Of a DNA stretch of 5,479 nucleotides, positions 1 to 5,479 are shown piece after piece. Position numbers and translations under genes: made by a program. The notes under the pieces were generated by a model, which saw only the letters and a program-made list of their open reading frames with translations, did no database searches and was not told the origin of the DNA. Source of the stretch: Pseudomonadota bacterium (GTDB taxonomy: Bacteria > Bdellovibrionota > UBA1018 > CAIMNF01); assembly GCA_027482725.1 (NCBI GenBank), contig JAIXVT010000143.1:1-5479 (forward strand), in the 5' to 3' direction. The number at the start of each line of letters is the position of its first letter. The stretch's first letter is position 1.

Positions 1-1
1 G

Positions 2-610
2 ACCCGGTCACAGGTGTTGTCCGAAGATAAACTGTTTGCCACGTTAGACGCCACCGTGCGCGCCTTATCGCCCGACAGCCATCCGCCCATTGTGGCCGTG
101 GATACGGTGGGGTTTATTCAGAATATTCCTACATCACTCATTGCCTCGTTTCGATCGACGCTTGAAGAGATCAACGAAGCAGATTTGATTTTGCACGTTG
201 TTGATGCATCCAGTGATCGGGCCAAAGAACATTTTGAGACAACGCGGAAAGTGCTCGAAGAAATCGGAGCGCACGAAAAAGAAACCTTGGTGGTGCTGAA
301 CAAAGTGGACTTGTTAAAGGGTTCGGCAGCTTTTCAGGCGCGTTTGGTTTATCCCGGGGCGTTCCGTGTATCGGCTTTGGACCCCGATTTAGTGGAAAAA
401 CTCAGGACACATATTTTGACTCATTTTCAGCAACGGTTGGAAACACTTGATGTGGTGATTCCGTTTGAATCGGGCAGGGTTCAGGCGCAAATCCGGGAGT
501 TTTCGACCGTGGTGCAAGAGCGGATTCTGGAAAAAGGAATTTTTTATCGCATCAAAATTGAGCGAAAAATCGCTGAAAAACTCAATTTGGCGCGGTACGC
601 GGTAGCGTGA
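2..610 (+). CDS. hflX: GTPase HflX, C-terminal half (5' end outside window)
   Basis: HflX is a GTP-binding protein that binds the 50S subunit and splits stalled or stress-damaged 70S ribosomes in the cytoplasm. The fragment codes for 202 residues in a frame already open at the left edge. The GTG at position 14 lies inside the G domain and is not the real start. Visible in order: the switch region EDKLFATLDATVR (fragment residues 8-20), the G3 motif DTVGF (34-38, bases 101-115) followed by the HflX-typical run of IPTSLIASF and STLEE, the G4 motif NKVD (100-103), and the G5-like SAL (124-126). A short C-terminal domain with a VVIPFESGRV stretch follows, typical of bacterial HflX. The P-loop (G1) and the N-terminal HflX domain lie upstream of the window. 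The stop codon is directly followed by the next gene of the same strand, so it probably heads or continues an operon. HflX families are about 370-440 residues, so roughly half is seen. Er and Obg GTPases are excluded by the DTVGFI and FATLD context. Confidence 0.95.
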   Translation, partial: TRSQVLSEDKLFATLDATVRALSPDSHPPIVAVDTVGFIQNIPTSLIASFRSTLEEINEADLILHVVDASSDRAKEHFETTRKVLEEIGAHEKETLVVLNKVDLLKGSAAFQARLVYPGAFRVSALDPDLVEKLRTHILTHFQQRLETLDVVIPFESGRVQAQIREFSTVVQERILEKGIFYRIKIERKIAEKLNLARYAVA

Positions 611-614
611 GAAA

Positions 615-619
615 AAGGG
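615..619 (+). promoter_or_regulatory. Ribosome binding site deciding the start at 628
   Basis: AAGGG lies 8 nt upstream of ATG 628, with a second AGGG-like run at 621-624. The alternative GTG at 607, which overlaps the hflX stop in a GTGA, has no purine-rich sequence at a suitable distance and would place charged residues (MRKRVG) ahead of the natural signal peptide. The site therefore favours ATG 628. Confidence 0.5.
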
Positions 620-627
620 TAGGGATC

Positions 628-1527
628 ATGAGTTTTTGGAAAGTCATCATGGTTTTTGGGATACTGGCAACACAGCTAGGGGCCTATTCGTCCGCAAAAG
701 AAATTTCCATTCCCGTGCGTTTTTTCGGAACAAAGCCGTCCATCAAAGTGGGTCTGGAAACCAAGGCTTTTGAAATCCCTGCCCAAGCGTGGATCAATCC
801 TTTCCGCGACGGGGCGCGAATTGACGACGCTGTTTTTGAGGATTATGGCGTAAAAAATGCCCATATTCCCGGTAAGTTTTTCGGGTTTCGCATAGGAGGC
901 GATCCCCAACCTCTCCCTCGGTTTACGTCGGCTGCTCTCGAAACCGCTTTCCCTCCGGATTTCCCCGAAAGCTGTTGTGCGGTTGATCTGGGCGCAAACG
1001 TTTGGGAGGGTGCAAGCTTGCGGTTTGAGCGGAATGGGCCGGGCATATCGGGCCACCGCGTTTGGTGGGATAAATCCCCAGCGGCAAGTCCCTTTGTTTA
1101 TCCGGAAAAACAAAAAAAGCCGGATTGTTTTGTAAGTTTAAAGCAGTTGGACGATTCGGGGTGGTACGCCTTGAAAGAAAAAACCGTAACCTTGTGCGGC
1201 AGAAAAATTTTAAACACCTTGGTGGTGCCTCATTTTTACCAAAAAACCGTGGCGTTATTGTTTCTGCCCGAGCCTACGGCACGATTTAAGTCCGTCGAGA
1301 TTGATTTTTTACCTCCTTCTCGTAAGGCCGTGATTGTGAGGACTGTGCCTAAAATCTCAGGGGTGAAATTTCCACTCCCCGTAGATAAAGTCAACGGTGT
1401 CAGGTCATCCCAGTTGAGTCGTGACGAACTTGCACGTATCTTGCGGGACAAATCGGATCAACCGGTTGTGATCGAAGCGCAGGGAAAACAGATCGAATTG
1501 CCCGCAAAACAGCATGATAAAGAGTGA
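628..1527 (+). CDS. Exported protein of unknown function (299 aa)
   Basis: I do not recognise this protein. It begins with a likely Sec signal peptide: a short n-region with one lysine (MSFWK), a hydrophobic core (VIMVFGILATQLGA) and small residues before a probable cleavage near YSSA, so it should be exported to the periplasm or beyond. There is no lipobox cysteine and no second membrane segment. The mature part is rich in beta-prone stretches (ISIPVRFFG, VTLCGRKIL, VVPHFYQKTVALLFLP, SVEIDFLPP) and contains several cysteines (a CC pair in ESCCAVD, then DCF and LCG) that could form disulfides after export. The last 60 residues are charged, with a helical stretch SRDELARILRD. An extended start at GTG 607 gives 306 residues but lacks a ribosome binding site. 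It lies 17 nt after hflX and its last 14 nt overlap trmJ, so it is probably co-transcribed with both. It is confidently coding because of its length, tight packing and ribosome site; its function is unknown. Confidence 0.75.
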   Translation: MSFWKVIMVFGILATQLGAYSSAKEISIPVRFFGTKPSIKVGLETKAFEIPAQAWINPFRDGARIDDAVFEDYGVKNAHIPGKFFGFRIGGDPQPLPRFTSAALETAFPPDFPESCCAVDLGANVWEGASLRFERNGPGISGHRVWWDKSPAASPFVYPEKQKKPDCFVSLKQLDDSGWYALKEKTVTLCGRKILNTLVVPHFYQKTVALLFLPEPTARFKSVEIDFLPPSRKAVIVRTVPKISGVKFPLPVDKVNGVRSSQLSRDELARILRDKSDQPVVIEAQGKQIELPAKQHDKE

Positions 1528-2242
1528 TTTATCCACCGAGCAAAGAAAGTTGGCGCGCTATCGCGTCGTGCTGGTAGAACCCAAGCATCCGGGAAACGTG
1601 GGCTCAGTTGCGCGATTATTGGAAAATTTTGATGTGGGTCCATCGTTTTGGGTTAATCCCCGCTGTCCGTTGGGATGGGACACGGTAGATCACGTGATGG
1701 CCACGGGAGGGTCGGCAGAGCGTCTCAAGCAAACCCCACAAGTGCCCGATCTGCGATCCGCGATAAACGGTGTGCATCATGTGGTCGGGTTCACCGCGCG
1801 CAAAGGTCGGGCCAGAAAAATTTCTCTGAAACTTGAAGACATTACGGCGTTGGACGGAACCATTGGTTTGGTGTTTGGCCGCGAGGACACCTGCCTCACC
1901 GCGGATGAAGCGGACTTATGCACCCACCTTTGTCGCCTCGACACCTCAGATCATTTCCCGGCATTAAATTTGTCCCATTCGGTTGCGGTAGTGCTTTCGT
2001 ACCTTTACCGGGCAGAAACCCAATCGCGCCACGGGCACCACACGTTGGCAACAGTGGATCAGCTCCTTCCCCTGTGGGGGCATCTGCGGGAGACCCTGAT
2101 TGCTGTGGGTCTTGATCGAGGAAATAATCCTGAACACATGCAAATACGGCTTCAAAAAATTCTCTCTCGTGCTCAATTGAGCCGTCAGGACGTAGCGCTC
2201 CTGAGGGGCTTTTTAAATAAGGCAGGCCGGGGAGGGCAATAA
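1514..2242 (+). CDS. trmJ: tRNA (cytidine/uridine-2'-O-)-methyltransferase TrmJ (SpoU/SPOUT family)
   Basis: The likely enzyme transfers methyl from S-adenosylmethionine to the 2'-O of nucleotide 32 in the anticodon loop of certain tRNAs. All three SpoU motifs are visible: motif 1 at residues 18-38 (VVLVEPKHPGNVG then SVARLLENF, with Asn28 and Arg34), motif 2 at 117-129 (IGLVFGREDTCLT, with Arg123-Glu124) and motif 3 at 148-160 (FPALNLSHSVAVV, with Asn152). These form the trefoil-knot SAM site. The C-terminal part (about 185-236: LLPLWGHLRETLIAVGL, NNPEHM, LSRAQLSRQDVALLRGFL) matches the small TrmJ-specific helical extension, which separates it from TrmL and TrmH. At 242 residues it has the normal TrmJ length. 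ATG 1514 overlaps the end of the preceding gene by 14 nt. No clear Shine-Dalgarno is visible, so translation may be coupled. TTG 1550 is a possible alternative start just before the conserved domain. Substrate position 32 is inferred from the family. Confidence 0.9.
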   Translation: MIKSDLSTEQRKLARYRVVLVEPKHPGNVGSVARLLENFDVGPSFWVNPRCPLGWDTVDHVMATGGSAERLKQTPQVPDLRSAINGVHHVVGFTARKGRARKISLKLEDITALDGTIGLVFGREDTCLTADEADLCTHLCRLDTSDHFPALNLSHSVAVVLSYLYRAETQSRHGHHTLATVDQLLPLWGHLRETLIAVGLDRGNNPEHMQIRLQKILSRAQLSRQDVALLRGFLNKAGRGGQ

Positions 2243-2280
2243 AAGAGGGCGCATCAAAAAAATGGCCCGACAGCCCTTTT
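2243..2280 (+). terminator. Possible weak hairpin terminator after trmJ
   Basis: AAGAGGGC (2243-2250) can pair with GCCCTTTT (2273-2280), giving 8 pairs including one G-U, directly after the trmJ stop. The right arm itself ends in four T. The loop is long (22 nt) and there is no clean T-tract after the stem, so this is a weak candidate. It is the only place in the + strand block with room for a terminator. The rest of the gap, 2281-2318, is G-rich with no convincing -35/-10 pair. Confidence 0.25.
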
Positions 2281-2318
2281 ATGGGGTGGGGCAGAAAGGG
2301 GTATGAAAAACTGGATTA

Positions 2319-3950
2319 ATGTGGTATGGTATTGGCGTGTTATCCCTTATTTTTGTTGTGGTCAGTGCCCTTGTTCCCCCCCTTTTTGCGCAGGACGATG
2401 TCTACGCACGGGACGATGCTCCCGTGTCCTTTAGCTGGGTGTCGGGTTGGAAAAAAATCCCGGATCAGTCGGTATTCTTTTTTAAGCAAAATGAGTCGGC
2501 GGGCAGAGTGGATTTCGTTTTTTTTATACGGTCCCAAGACGAACTGGGGTCCCGTTTGGATCTCGATACAAACGCATTGATGTCCGTTCCGCAAAGTAGT
2601 CGGCTCAAACGCATCAGAGATGCCATCCTTGATCAACATGAGGGACGGTCCGCTGATTGCGAAAAAGTGGCTGACATCGATGTTTGTGTGTCCTGGGTTC
2701 AGGTTTATTTCCCGGAAAATTTGGGGCTGCAAGCTACAGGGGAACTTTATGGTTACCTCAGTAGATCTGATCTTGAAGACTTGGTCATAGGTTACAAAAA
2801 CAGGCTCGAAGAGCGTGACCGTAAAAAAAAAGAAAACCGAAAATCAGAAAAAAAAGATAAAGAAGTCGACGAAGCGTTCAAGAACATCAAACACTATTTC
2901 GGTGACCGGTATCCCCTACCGGTGCAACACACGTCTCTCCGATTGGAGAAAAAATTTGACTACCCCATTGTGGCATCCCTTTCTCAAGGAAGTGCGGTGT
3001 CGTCGCCACAAATTCTCCTCGGGATTACGGATCGTTATATTTTTTACAATGACTTGATTCAACAAAAAAATAACGCTGAACCCGAGTTACACCAGGGGAG
3101 GGTAGGGTTGCTTCCTTTGGGGTTATCGATCACCGATTTCAGGATTCTTGCGCCTTTGCTTAATCCGTTTTTGGGCGGATCGGGAGTGTCACGACTTTCG
3201 TTTTTGGCTCAGCAACAGTTTTTGAAGCTCCGGTACCATTTTGATTCTAAAGATATTCGTACGTTAACTCGGGCTTTTGCGCACGGATTGAAATGGGATC
3301 TCCACACCGCTGGACGTGATGTTTTAGGGGAGCATTTCATCTTTCTGGTTGTCGGAGCAAATTATGGAGTGGGGAAAGTGAGTTTTGACCCGTCTGTCGG
3401 GGTTGTCTCAAGCTTGCAGGGGAATCTTGCGAATTCACAGGTTTTTACGGTGAGTGTAGGAGGGGGTCTAGTTGCAACGACACTCCAAGCCATCAAACCT
3501 GACGATGTGAATTATCCCAATTTTAAATTCTACTCTAGGGCGGTAAATTCAGGTCTATCGACGACGTATGGTCCCGCGCTTTGGTGGAGCGGCGAATGGG
3601 CTAAAACCCAACAAATTCACACCAAAAAATTTGATCCGGATCTTCGAGTAATGGGCAAAGTCGGGCACACGGTGGGTTCTACCGGGGGTGCGGGCGGAAA
3701 TCTCGTTTTTGGACGGCTCGAGGCTCAGGCCCTCCAAAGATTATCGGAACGCCTTAAATTAGGGATCTTCGTCGAAGTTCACCTGGCGCAACTTTACGGT
3801 TCCCAGGGTGTAAAGGAACTCAGAAACTCCGCTAAAGAAATAGAATCTCGGTATGGCAACACCCAGGTTCCTTCGGCTGATTCGGATATCGGCGTCAGTG
3901 ATCAGGTCGGGGGCTTGACCCTGATTTATTTGGTTCGGCCTTCACGATGA
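2319..3950 (+). CDS. Large exported protein of unknown function (543 aa)
   Basis: I do not recognise this protein. Residues 5-23 form a hydrophobic stretch (GVLSLIFVVVSALVPPLF) ending in LFA before QDD, a good signal peptidase I site, so export is likely. Visible regions: a mature N-terminal part (25-155) with a possible disulfide pair Cys114/Cys123 and a WVQVYF strand; a highly charged Lys/Glu linker (about 160-188: NRLEERDRKKK and following), likely helical or coiled; then a long domain (190-543) with hydrophobic and glycine-rich strands (VGLLPLGLSITDF, FIFLVVGANYGVGKVSF, VFTVSVGGGLVATTL, GSTGGAGGNLVFG) and a final strand GGLTLIYLVRPSR. Cys are otherwise absent. No enzyme motif is evident. 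The start is uncertain: ATG 2319 has no ribosome site at a normal distance and the n-region has no Lys/Arg; GTG 2337 is an alternative, and an in-frame stop at 2304-2306 blocks longer forms (see findings). It follows trmJ by 76 nt and its 3' end overlaps recX, on the other strand, by 9 nt. Alternation in the last strands could suit an outer-membrane or periplasmic beta protein, but this is only inference. Confidence 0.75.
   Translation: MWYGIGVLSLIFVVVSALVPPLFAQDDVYARDDAPVSFSWVSGWKKIPDQSVFFFKQNESAGRVDFVFFIRSQDELGSRLDLDTNALMSVPQSSRLKRIRDAILDQHEGRSADCEKVADIDVCVSWVQVYFPENLGLQATGELYGYLSRSDLEDLVIGYKNRLEERDRKKKENRKSEKKDKEVDEAFKNIKHYFGDRYPLPVQHTSLRLEKKFDYPIVASLSQGSAVSSPQILLGITDRYIFYNDLIQQKNNAEPELHQGRVGLLPLGLSITDFRILAPLLNPFLGGSGVSRLSFLAQQQFLKLRYHFDSKDIRTLTRAFAHGLKWDLHTAGRDVLGEHFIFLVVGANYGVGKVSFDPSVGVVSSLQGNLANSQVFTVSVGGGLVATTLQAIKPDDVNYPNFKFYSRAVNSGLSTTYGPALWWSGEWAKTQQIHTKKFDPDLRVMGKVGHTVGSTGGAGGNLVFGRLEAQALQRLSERLKLGIFVEVHLAQLYGSQGVKELRNSAKEIESRYGNTQVPSADSDIGVSDQVGGLTLIYLVRPSR
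2823..2855 (+). repeat. A-rich tract with A9 and A8 runs
   Basis: Nine consecutive A (2823-2831, in phase as three Lys codons) and eight consecutive A (2848-2855) lie within the Lys/Glu linker of the 543-residue exported protein. Runs of this length can cause polymerase slippage and length variation. Whether they do so here cannot be told from one sequence. Confidence 0.6.
3901..3925. terminator. Imperfect hairpin at the convergent gene junction
   Basis: ATCAGGTC (3901-3908) pairs with GACCCTGAT (3917-3925), eight pairs with one bulged C, around an 8-nt loop. It lies inside the end of the + strand gene, 17 nt beyond the recX stop when read on the - strand. A T-rich stretch (TTATTTGG) follows only on the + strand, where it would stop transcripts before their own stop codon, so a role as a 3' end stabiliser or weak terminator for the truB-recX transcript is more plausible. 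Evidence is weak. Confidence 0.2.
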
Positions 3951-4445
3951 ATCCTGTTTTTTCCCCAAACACTGAATCTGGTTTTTGACCACCCGTTGGA
4001 TGACATCATAATCAAACCCCAAGGCCGCAAGCTTGCGGGTGCACTTTTCTCGGAGTTTGTGCGTGTCGATTTCTGCGGGGGATTCCGTCTCAAATCGACG
4101 TAAAAATTTTTGAATCACGTCGTTCGCCCGTTCTTCAGATTCATTTTTCGGTTCTACGCTGAATTCTTGCGCTACATTTGCGGCCACACCTTTTTGCAGT
4201 AATCCCATTCGGATGGCGCGTGGACCTTTGCCTCTGCGCTTTAAATCGCGTGTCAGGATATCGGAGTAGCGCTGGTCGTCCACGAGCTTTAATTCTTCCA
4301 AACGGTCCAACACCGCAACAATAGTCGAATCGTCTTGATCTGGAAATTTACGACGCAAATACAAGGTCAAACGGTGCCGCGTCGTCTCGCGGCGGGACAG
4401 GTAATGAAGCGCAAGCTTTTTTATCGCTTCAAAATCCCCGTTCAA
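3942..4445 (-). CDS. recX: Regulatory protein RecX
   Basis: RecX binds RecA filaments in the cytoplasm and modulates, usually limits, recombination and SOS activity. The product is built of three-helix RecX repeats. The first repeat has LALHYLSRRETTRHRL followed by LYLRRKF. The second has the family signature VLDRLEELKLVDDQRYSD, then RGKGPRAIRMGLLQKGV. The third, near the C-terminus, has KLAALGFDYDVIQRVV. I prefer the TTG start at 4445 (167 aa), because GGAGGG sits 7 nt upstream of it. The longer form from ATG 4469 (175 aa, MLRTEGTA added) has only a weak GGGTG before it and overlaps truB by 41 nt; both forms keep the whole domain. With TTG the overlap with truB is 17 nt, so translation is probably coupled. 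recX usually sits beside recA; here it follows truB. Its 3' end overlaps the convergent exported-protein gene by 9 nt. The family assignment is confident; the start is less so. Confidence 0.88.
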   Translation of the reverse strand: MNGDFEAIKKLALHYLSRRETTRHRLTLYLRRKFPDQDDSTIVAVLDRLEELKLVDDQRYSDILTRDLKRRGKGPRAIRMGLLQKGVAANVAQEFSVEPKNESEERANDVIQKFLRRFETESPAEIDTHKLREKCTRKLAALGFDYDVIQRVVKNQIQCLGKKQDSS

Positions 4446-5403
4446 GGCCGTTCCCTCCGTGCGGAGCATGAAACACCCGCTGTAAATTCCATACCTGATT
4501 TTCCTGAACAGCTAAACCTACCAGCTGGCTTGGATTATCGCCTTCGGCAAGCAGCGAATAATGGGCGCTTCCCGCAAAATTCATAAAATCACGACTTTCT
4601 AAAACATTCTGAATCGTGCGCACCCGTCCCAGTCTAAAGTCCCGGGTTACCGGAGCGCTGAGGAGAAACGTATTTTGCTGGCGCACCCAACTCTCTAAAT
4701 CGACAAAAAGCGGCTCGGTTAATGGCTTGTCCTCCGGCAATAGCAAGCCATTTTTTTTCGTGCGCCTCAAGCCGACCAGATGCCCCGTTGTTCCCGCTCT
4801 TTTTGCAAGATCTTCAGCCAAAACACGGACGTATGTCCCTGATTCACAGGTGACTTTGAACGTGACTTCCGTCGGAGTTACCGAAAGTACAAAGAGTTGG
4901 TGAATCTTTTTTATGTTCAGCCGATCAGGGGGCTTTACTCCCTGGCGCGCAAGCGTGTGAAACCTTACTCCGTCTTGTTTTTTGGACGAATAGTCAGGTG
5001 CGCGTTGCAGATAGTCTTGGCCAATAAACGTTTGCGCAACATTTTGCCAGTGCTCATGGGCTACGGTATCCGAACTGAACTCGGTCACGCTACGAACAGT
5101 ATCGGGAAGGACGTCCCCCGTCAGGTCCCCGGTGGTGGTTTGAAAACCCAGGCGCAAGTTTGCGACATAAGTCTTATCCGCGTGCAAAAACAGATCACTC
5201 AGTTTTGTCGCATGTCCCACCAAGACCACCAAAACTCCGGTGGCAAAGGGATCCAAAGTCCCCCCGTGGCCGATTTTGGTGTTTTTAGGAAGCTTGCGCT
5301 TGATCTCCCGAACGACGTCTGTGGACCCCATTCCTGCGGCTTTATCGACGATATAAAACCCATCTTGGGCATACCCGATCGGCGGTGTGGATTGATCGCG
5401 CAT
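4429..5403 (-). CDS. truB: tRNA pseudouridine(55) synthase TruB
   Basis: TruB converts U55 to pseudouridine in the T-loop of nearly all tRNAs and also acts as a tRNA folding chaperone. The 324-residue product (family about 290-320) shows every hallmark: the N-terminal motif YIVDKAAGMGSTDVV (17-31, with Ala where most members have Pro after Lys21), the catalytic motif GHGGTLDPFATGVL (45-58) with nucleophile Asp51, the KTY motif with Tyr79, YSSKKQDGVRFHTLARQG (138-155), and CESGTYVRVLAEDLA (186-200) with Arg193 followed by GHLVGLRRTKKNG. A C-terminal PUA-like region follows (about 255-313, ending in VGLAVQENQVWNLQRVF). The frame is open upstream to the window edge, but no other start codon exists there, so ATG 5403 is the start. 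No Shine-Dalgarno precedes it; the leader is C-rich. It lies 20 nt behind the preceding gene, probably rbfA, and overlaps recX at its 3' end. Confidence 0.96.
   Translation of the reverse strand: MRDQSTPPIGYAQDGFYIVDKAAGMGSTDVVREIKRKLPKNTKIGHGGTLDPFATGVLVVLVGHATKLSDLFLHADKTYVANLRLGFQTTTGDLTGDVLPDTVRSVTEFSSDTVAHEHWQNVAQTFIGQDYLQRAPDYSSKKQDGVRFHTLARQGVKPPDRLNIKKIHQLFVLSVTPTEVTFKVTCESGTYVRVLAEDLAKRAGTTGHLVGLRRTKKNGLLLPEDKPLTEPLFVDLESWVRQQNTFLLSAPVTRDFRLGRVRTIQNVLESRDFMNFAGSAHYSLLAEGDNPSQLVGLAVQENQVWNLQRVFHAPHGGNGLERGF
4453..4458 (-). promoter_or_regulatory. Strong Shine-Dalgarno inside the truB 3' end, for recX
   Basis: On the - strand GGAGGG is followed by 7 nt and then TTG at 4445-4443. It lies within the last codons of truB and downstream of the alternative ATG 4469, so it would serve no purpose if ATG 4469 were the only start. 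This is the best match to the anti-Shine-Dalgarno that I noticed among the gene starts of the window. Confidence 0.6.
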
Positions 5404-5423
5404 TGGGGGGAGTGGTGGGCGGG

Positions 5424-5479
5424 TTAATCCGACTCCGGTGTAGGTTTGGCCGGCGTAATTTGCTTGAGCAACTCGTTGA
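5424..5479 (-). CDS. rbfA: C-terminal end of probable ribosome-binding factor A (5' end outside window)
   Basis: Only 18 codons and the TAA stop are present, reading NELLKQITPAKPTPESD after an incomplete codon. An amphipathic ELLKQI helix followed by a short polar tail resembles the end of many RbfA proteins, where a helix of the type (I)xxLLxxI closes the KH-like domain. RbfA binds the 30S subunit and assists late 16S rRNA maturation. The main support is position: rbfA directly precedes truB in the widely conserved nusA-infB-rbfA-truB cluster, and here the stop is 20 nt before the truB start. With so few residues the identity rests on context. That a - strand gene ends at 5424 is itself plausible but not proven. 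Confidence 0.5.
   Translation of the reverse strand, partial: NELLKQITPAKPTPESD

Noticed and set aside
14..16. GTG at 14 as the start of the first gene
   Set aside because: The frame is open to the left edge and the preceding codons (TRSQ) continue into the HflX switch region, so this is an internal valine codon of a truncated gene.
676..1113. 145-codon open frame on the - strand opposite the first exported protein
   Set aside because: No ribosome site, Arg/Pro-rich shadow-like composition, and the + strand frame has a signal peptide and tight operon packing.
2281..2340. TATGGT near 2325 as a -10 promoter element for the large exported protein
   Set aside because: No -35 at the proper distance, and it would fall inside or after the proposed start codon.
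2905..2923. Perfect 7-bp inverted repeat ACCGGTA / TACCGGT with a 5-nt loop
   Set aside because: It lies in the middle of a coding region (DRYPLPV), has no T-tract and no partner elsewhere; a chance hairpin is the simpler reading.
3820..3950. Terminal strand GGLTLIYLVRPSR as an outer-membrane beta-barrel end signal
   Set aside because: It lacks the terminal aromatic residue expected of BAM-recognised porins, so the barrel call is not supported.
3941..3961. TTCA-CGA-TGAA followed by a T6 run as a + strand terminator
   Set aside because: A 4-bp A/T-containing stem is too weak, and the T run is separated from it by 5 nt.
4897..5427. 176-codon open frame on the + strand opposite truB
   Set aside because: It is a shadow of truB, whose catalytic motifs are intact on the - strand; the translation has no recognisable composition or domain.

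Overview
The window is a compact stretch of bacterial chromosome with two gene blocks that converge near position 3945. The + strand block (1-3950) holds the C-terminal half of the ribosome-associated GTPase HflX, an unrecognised exported protein, a TrmJ-type tRNA 2'-O-methyltransferase, and a second, larger unrecognised exported protein. The - strand block, read from the right edge leftwards (5479-3942), holds the last codons of a gene that is probably rbfA, then truB (tRNA U55 pseudouridine synthase), then recX (RecA modulator).

Genes are packed almost without gaps. hflX is followed by the next start after 17 nt, the exported-protein gene overlaps trmJ by 14 nt, truB overlaps recX by 17 nt under the start I prefer, and the two blocks overlap tail to tail by 9 nt. 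The only intergenic space of note is 2243-2318, between trmJ and the large exported-protein gene. It contains a weak hairpin and no promoter I can defend. No stretch over 300 nt lacks a gene.

Signal peptides on two proteins, plus HflX, TrmJ, RecX and TruB, suggest a Gram-negative bacterium. The order rbfA-truB is widely conserved. TrmJ is best known from Proteobacteria and related lineages, and the two long exported proteins without recognisable domains would fit a less studied lineage such as a Bdellovibrionota- or delta-proteobacterium-like group. That placement is a guess, not a result.

Functionally, hflX, trmJ, truB and rbfA all belong to ribosome or tRNA maturation, and recX is the DNA-repair outlier. 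I see no rRNA, tRNA, CRISPR array, insertion sequence, phage gene or obvious new defence or biosynthetic system. The points most worth checking are the two unknown exported proteins, a possible one-base frameshift at the start of the larger one, the placement and TTG start of recX, and an excess of the word AAGCTTGC (five copies).
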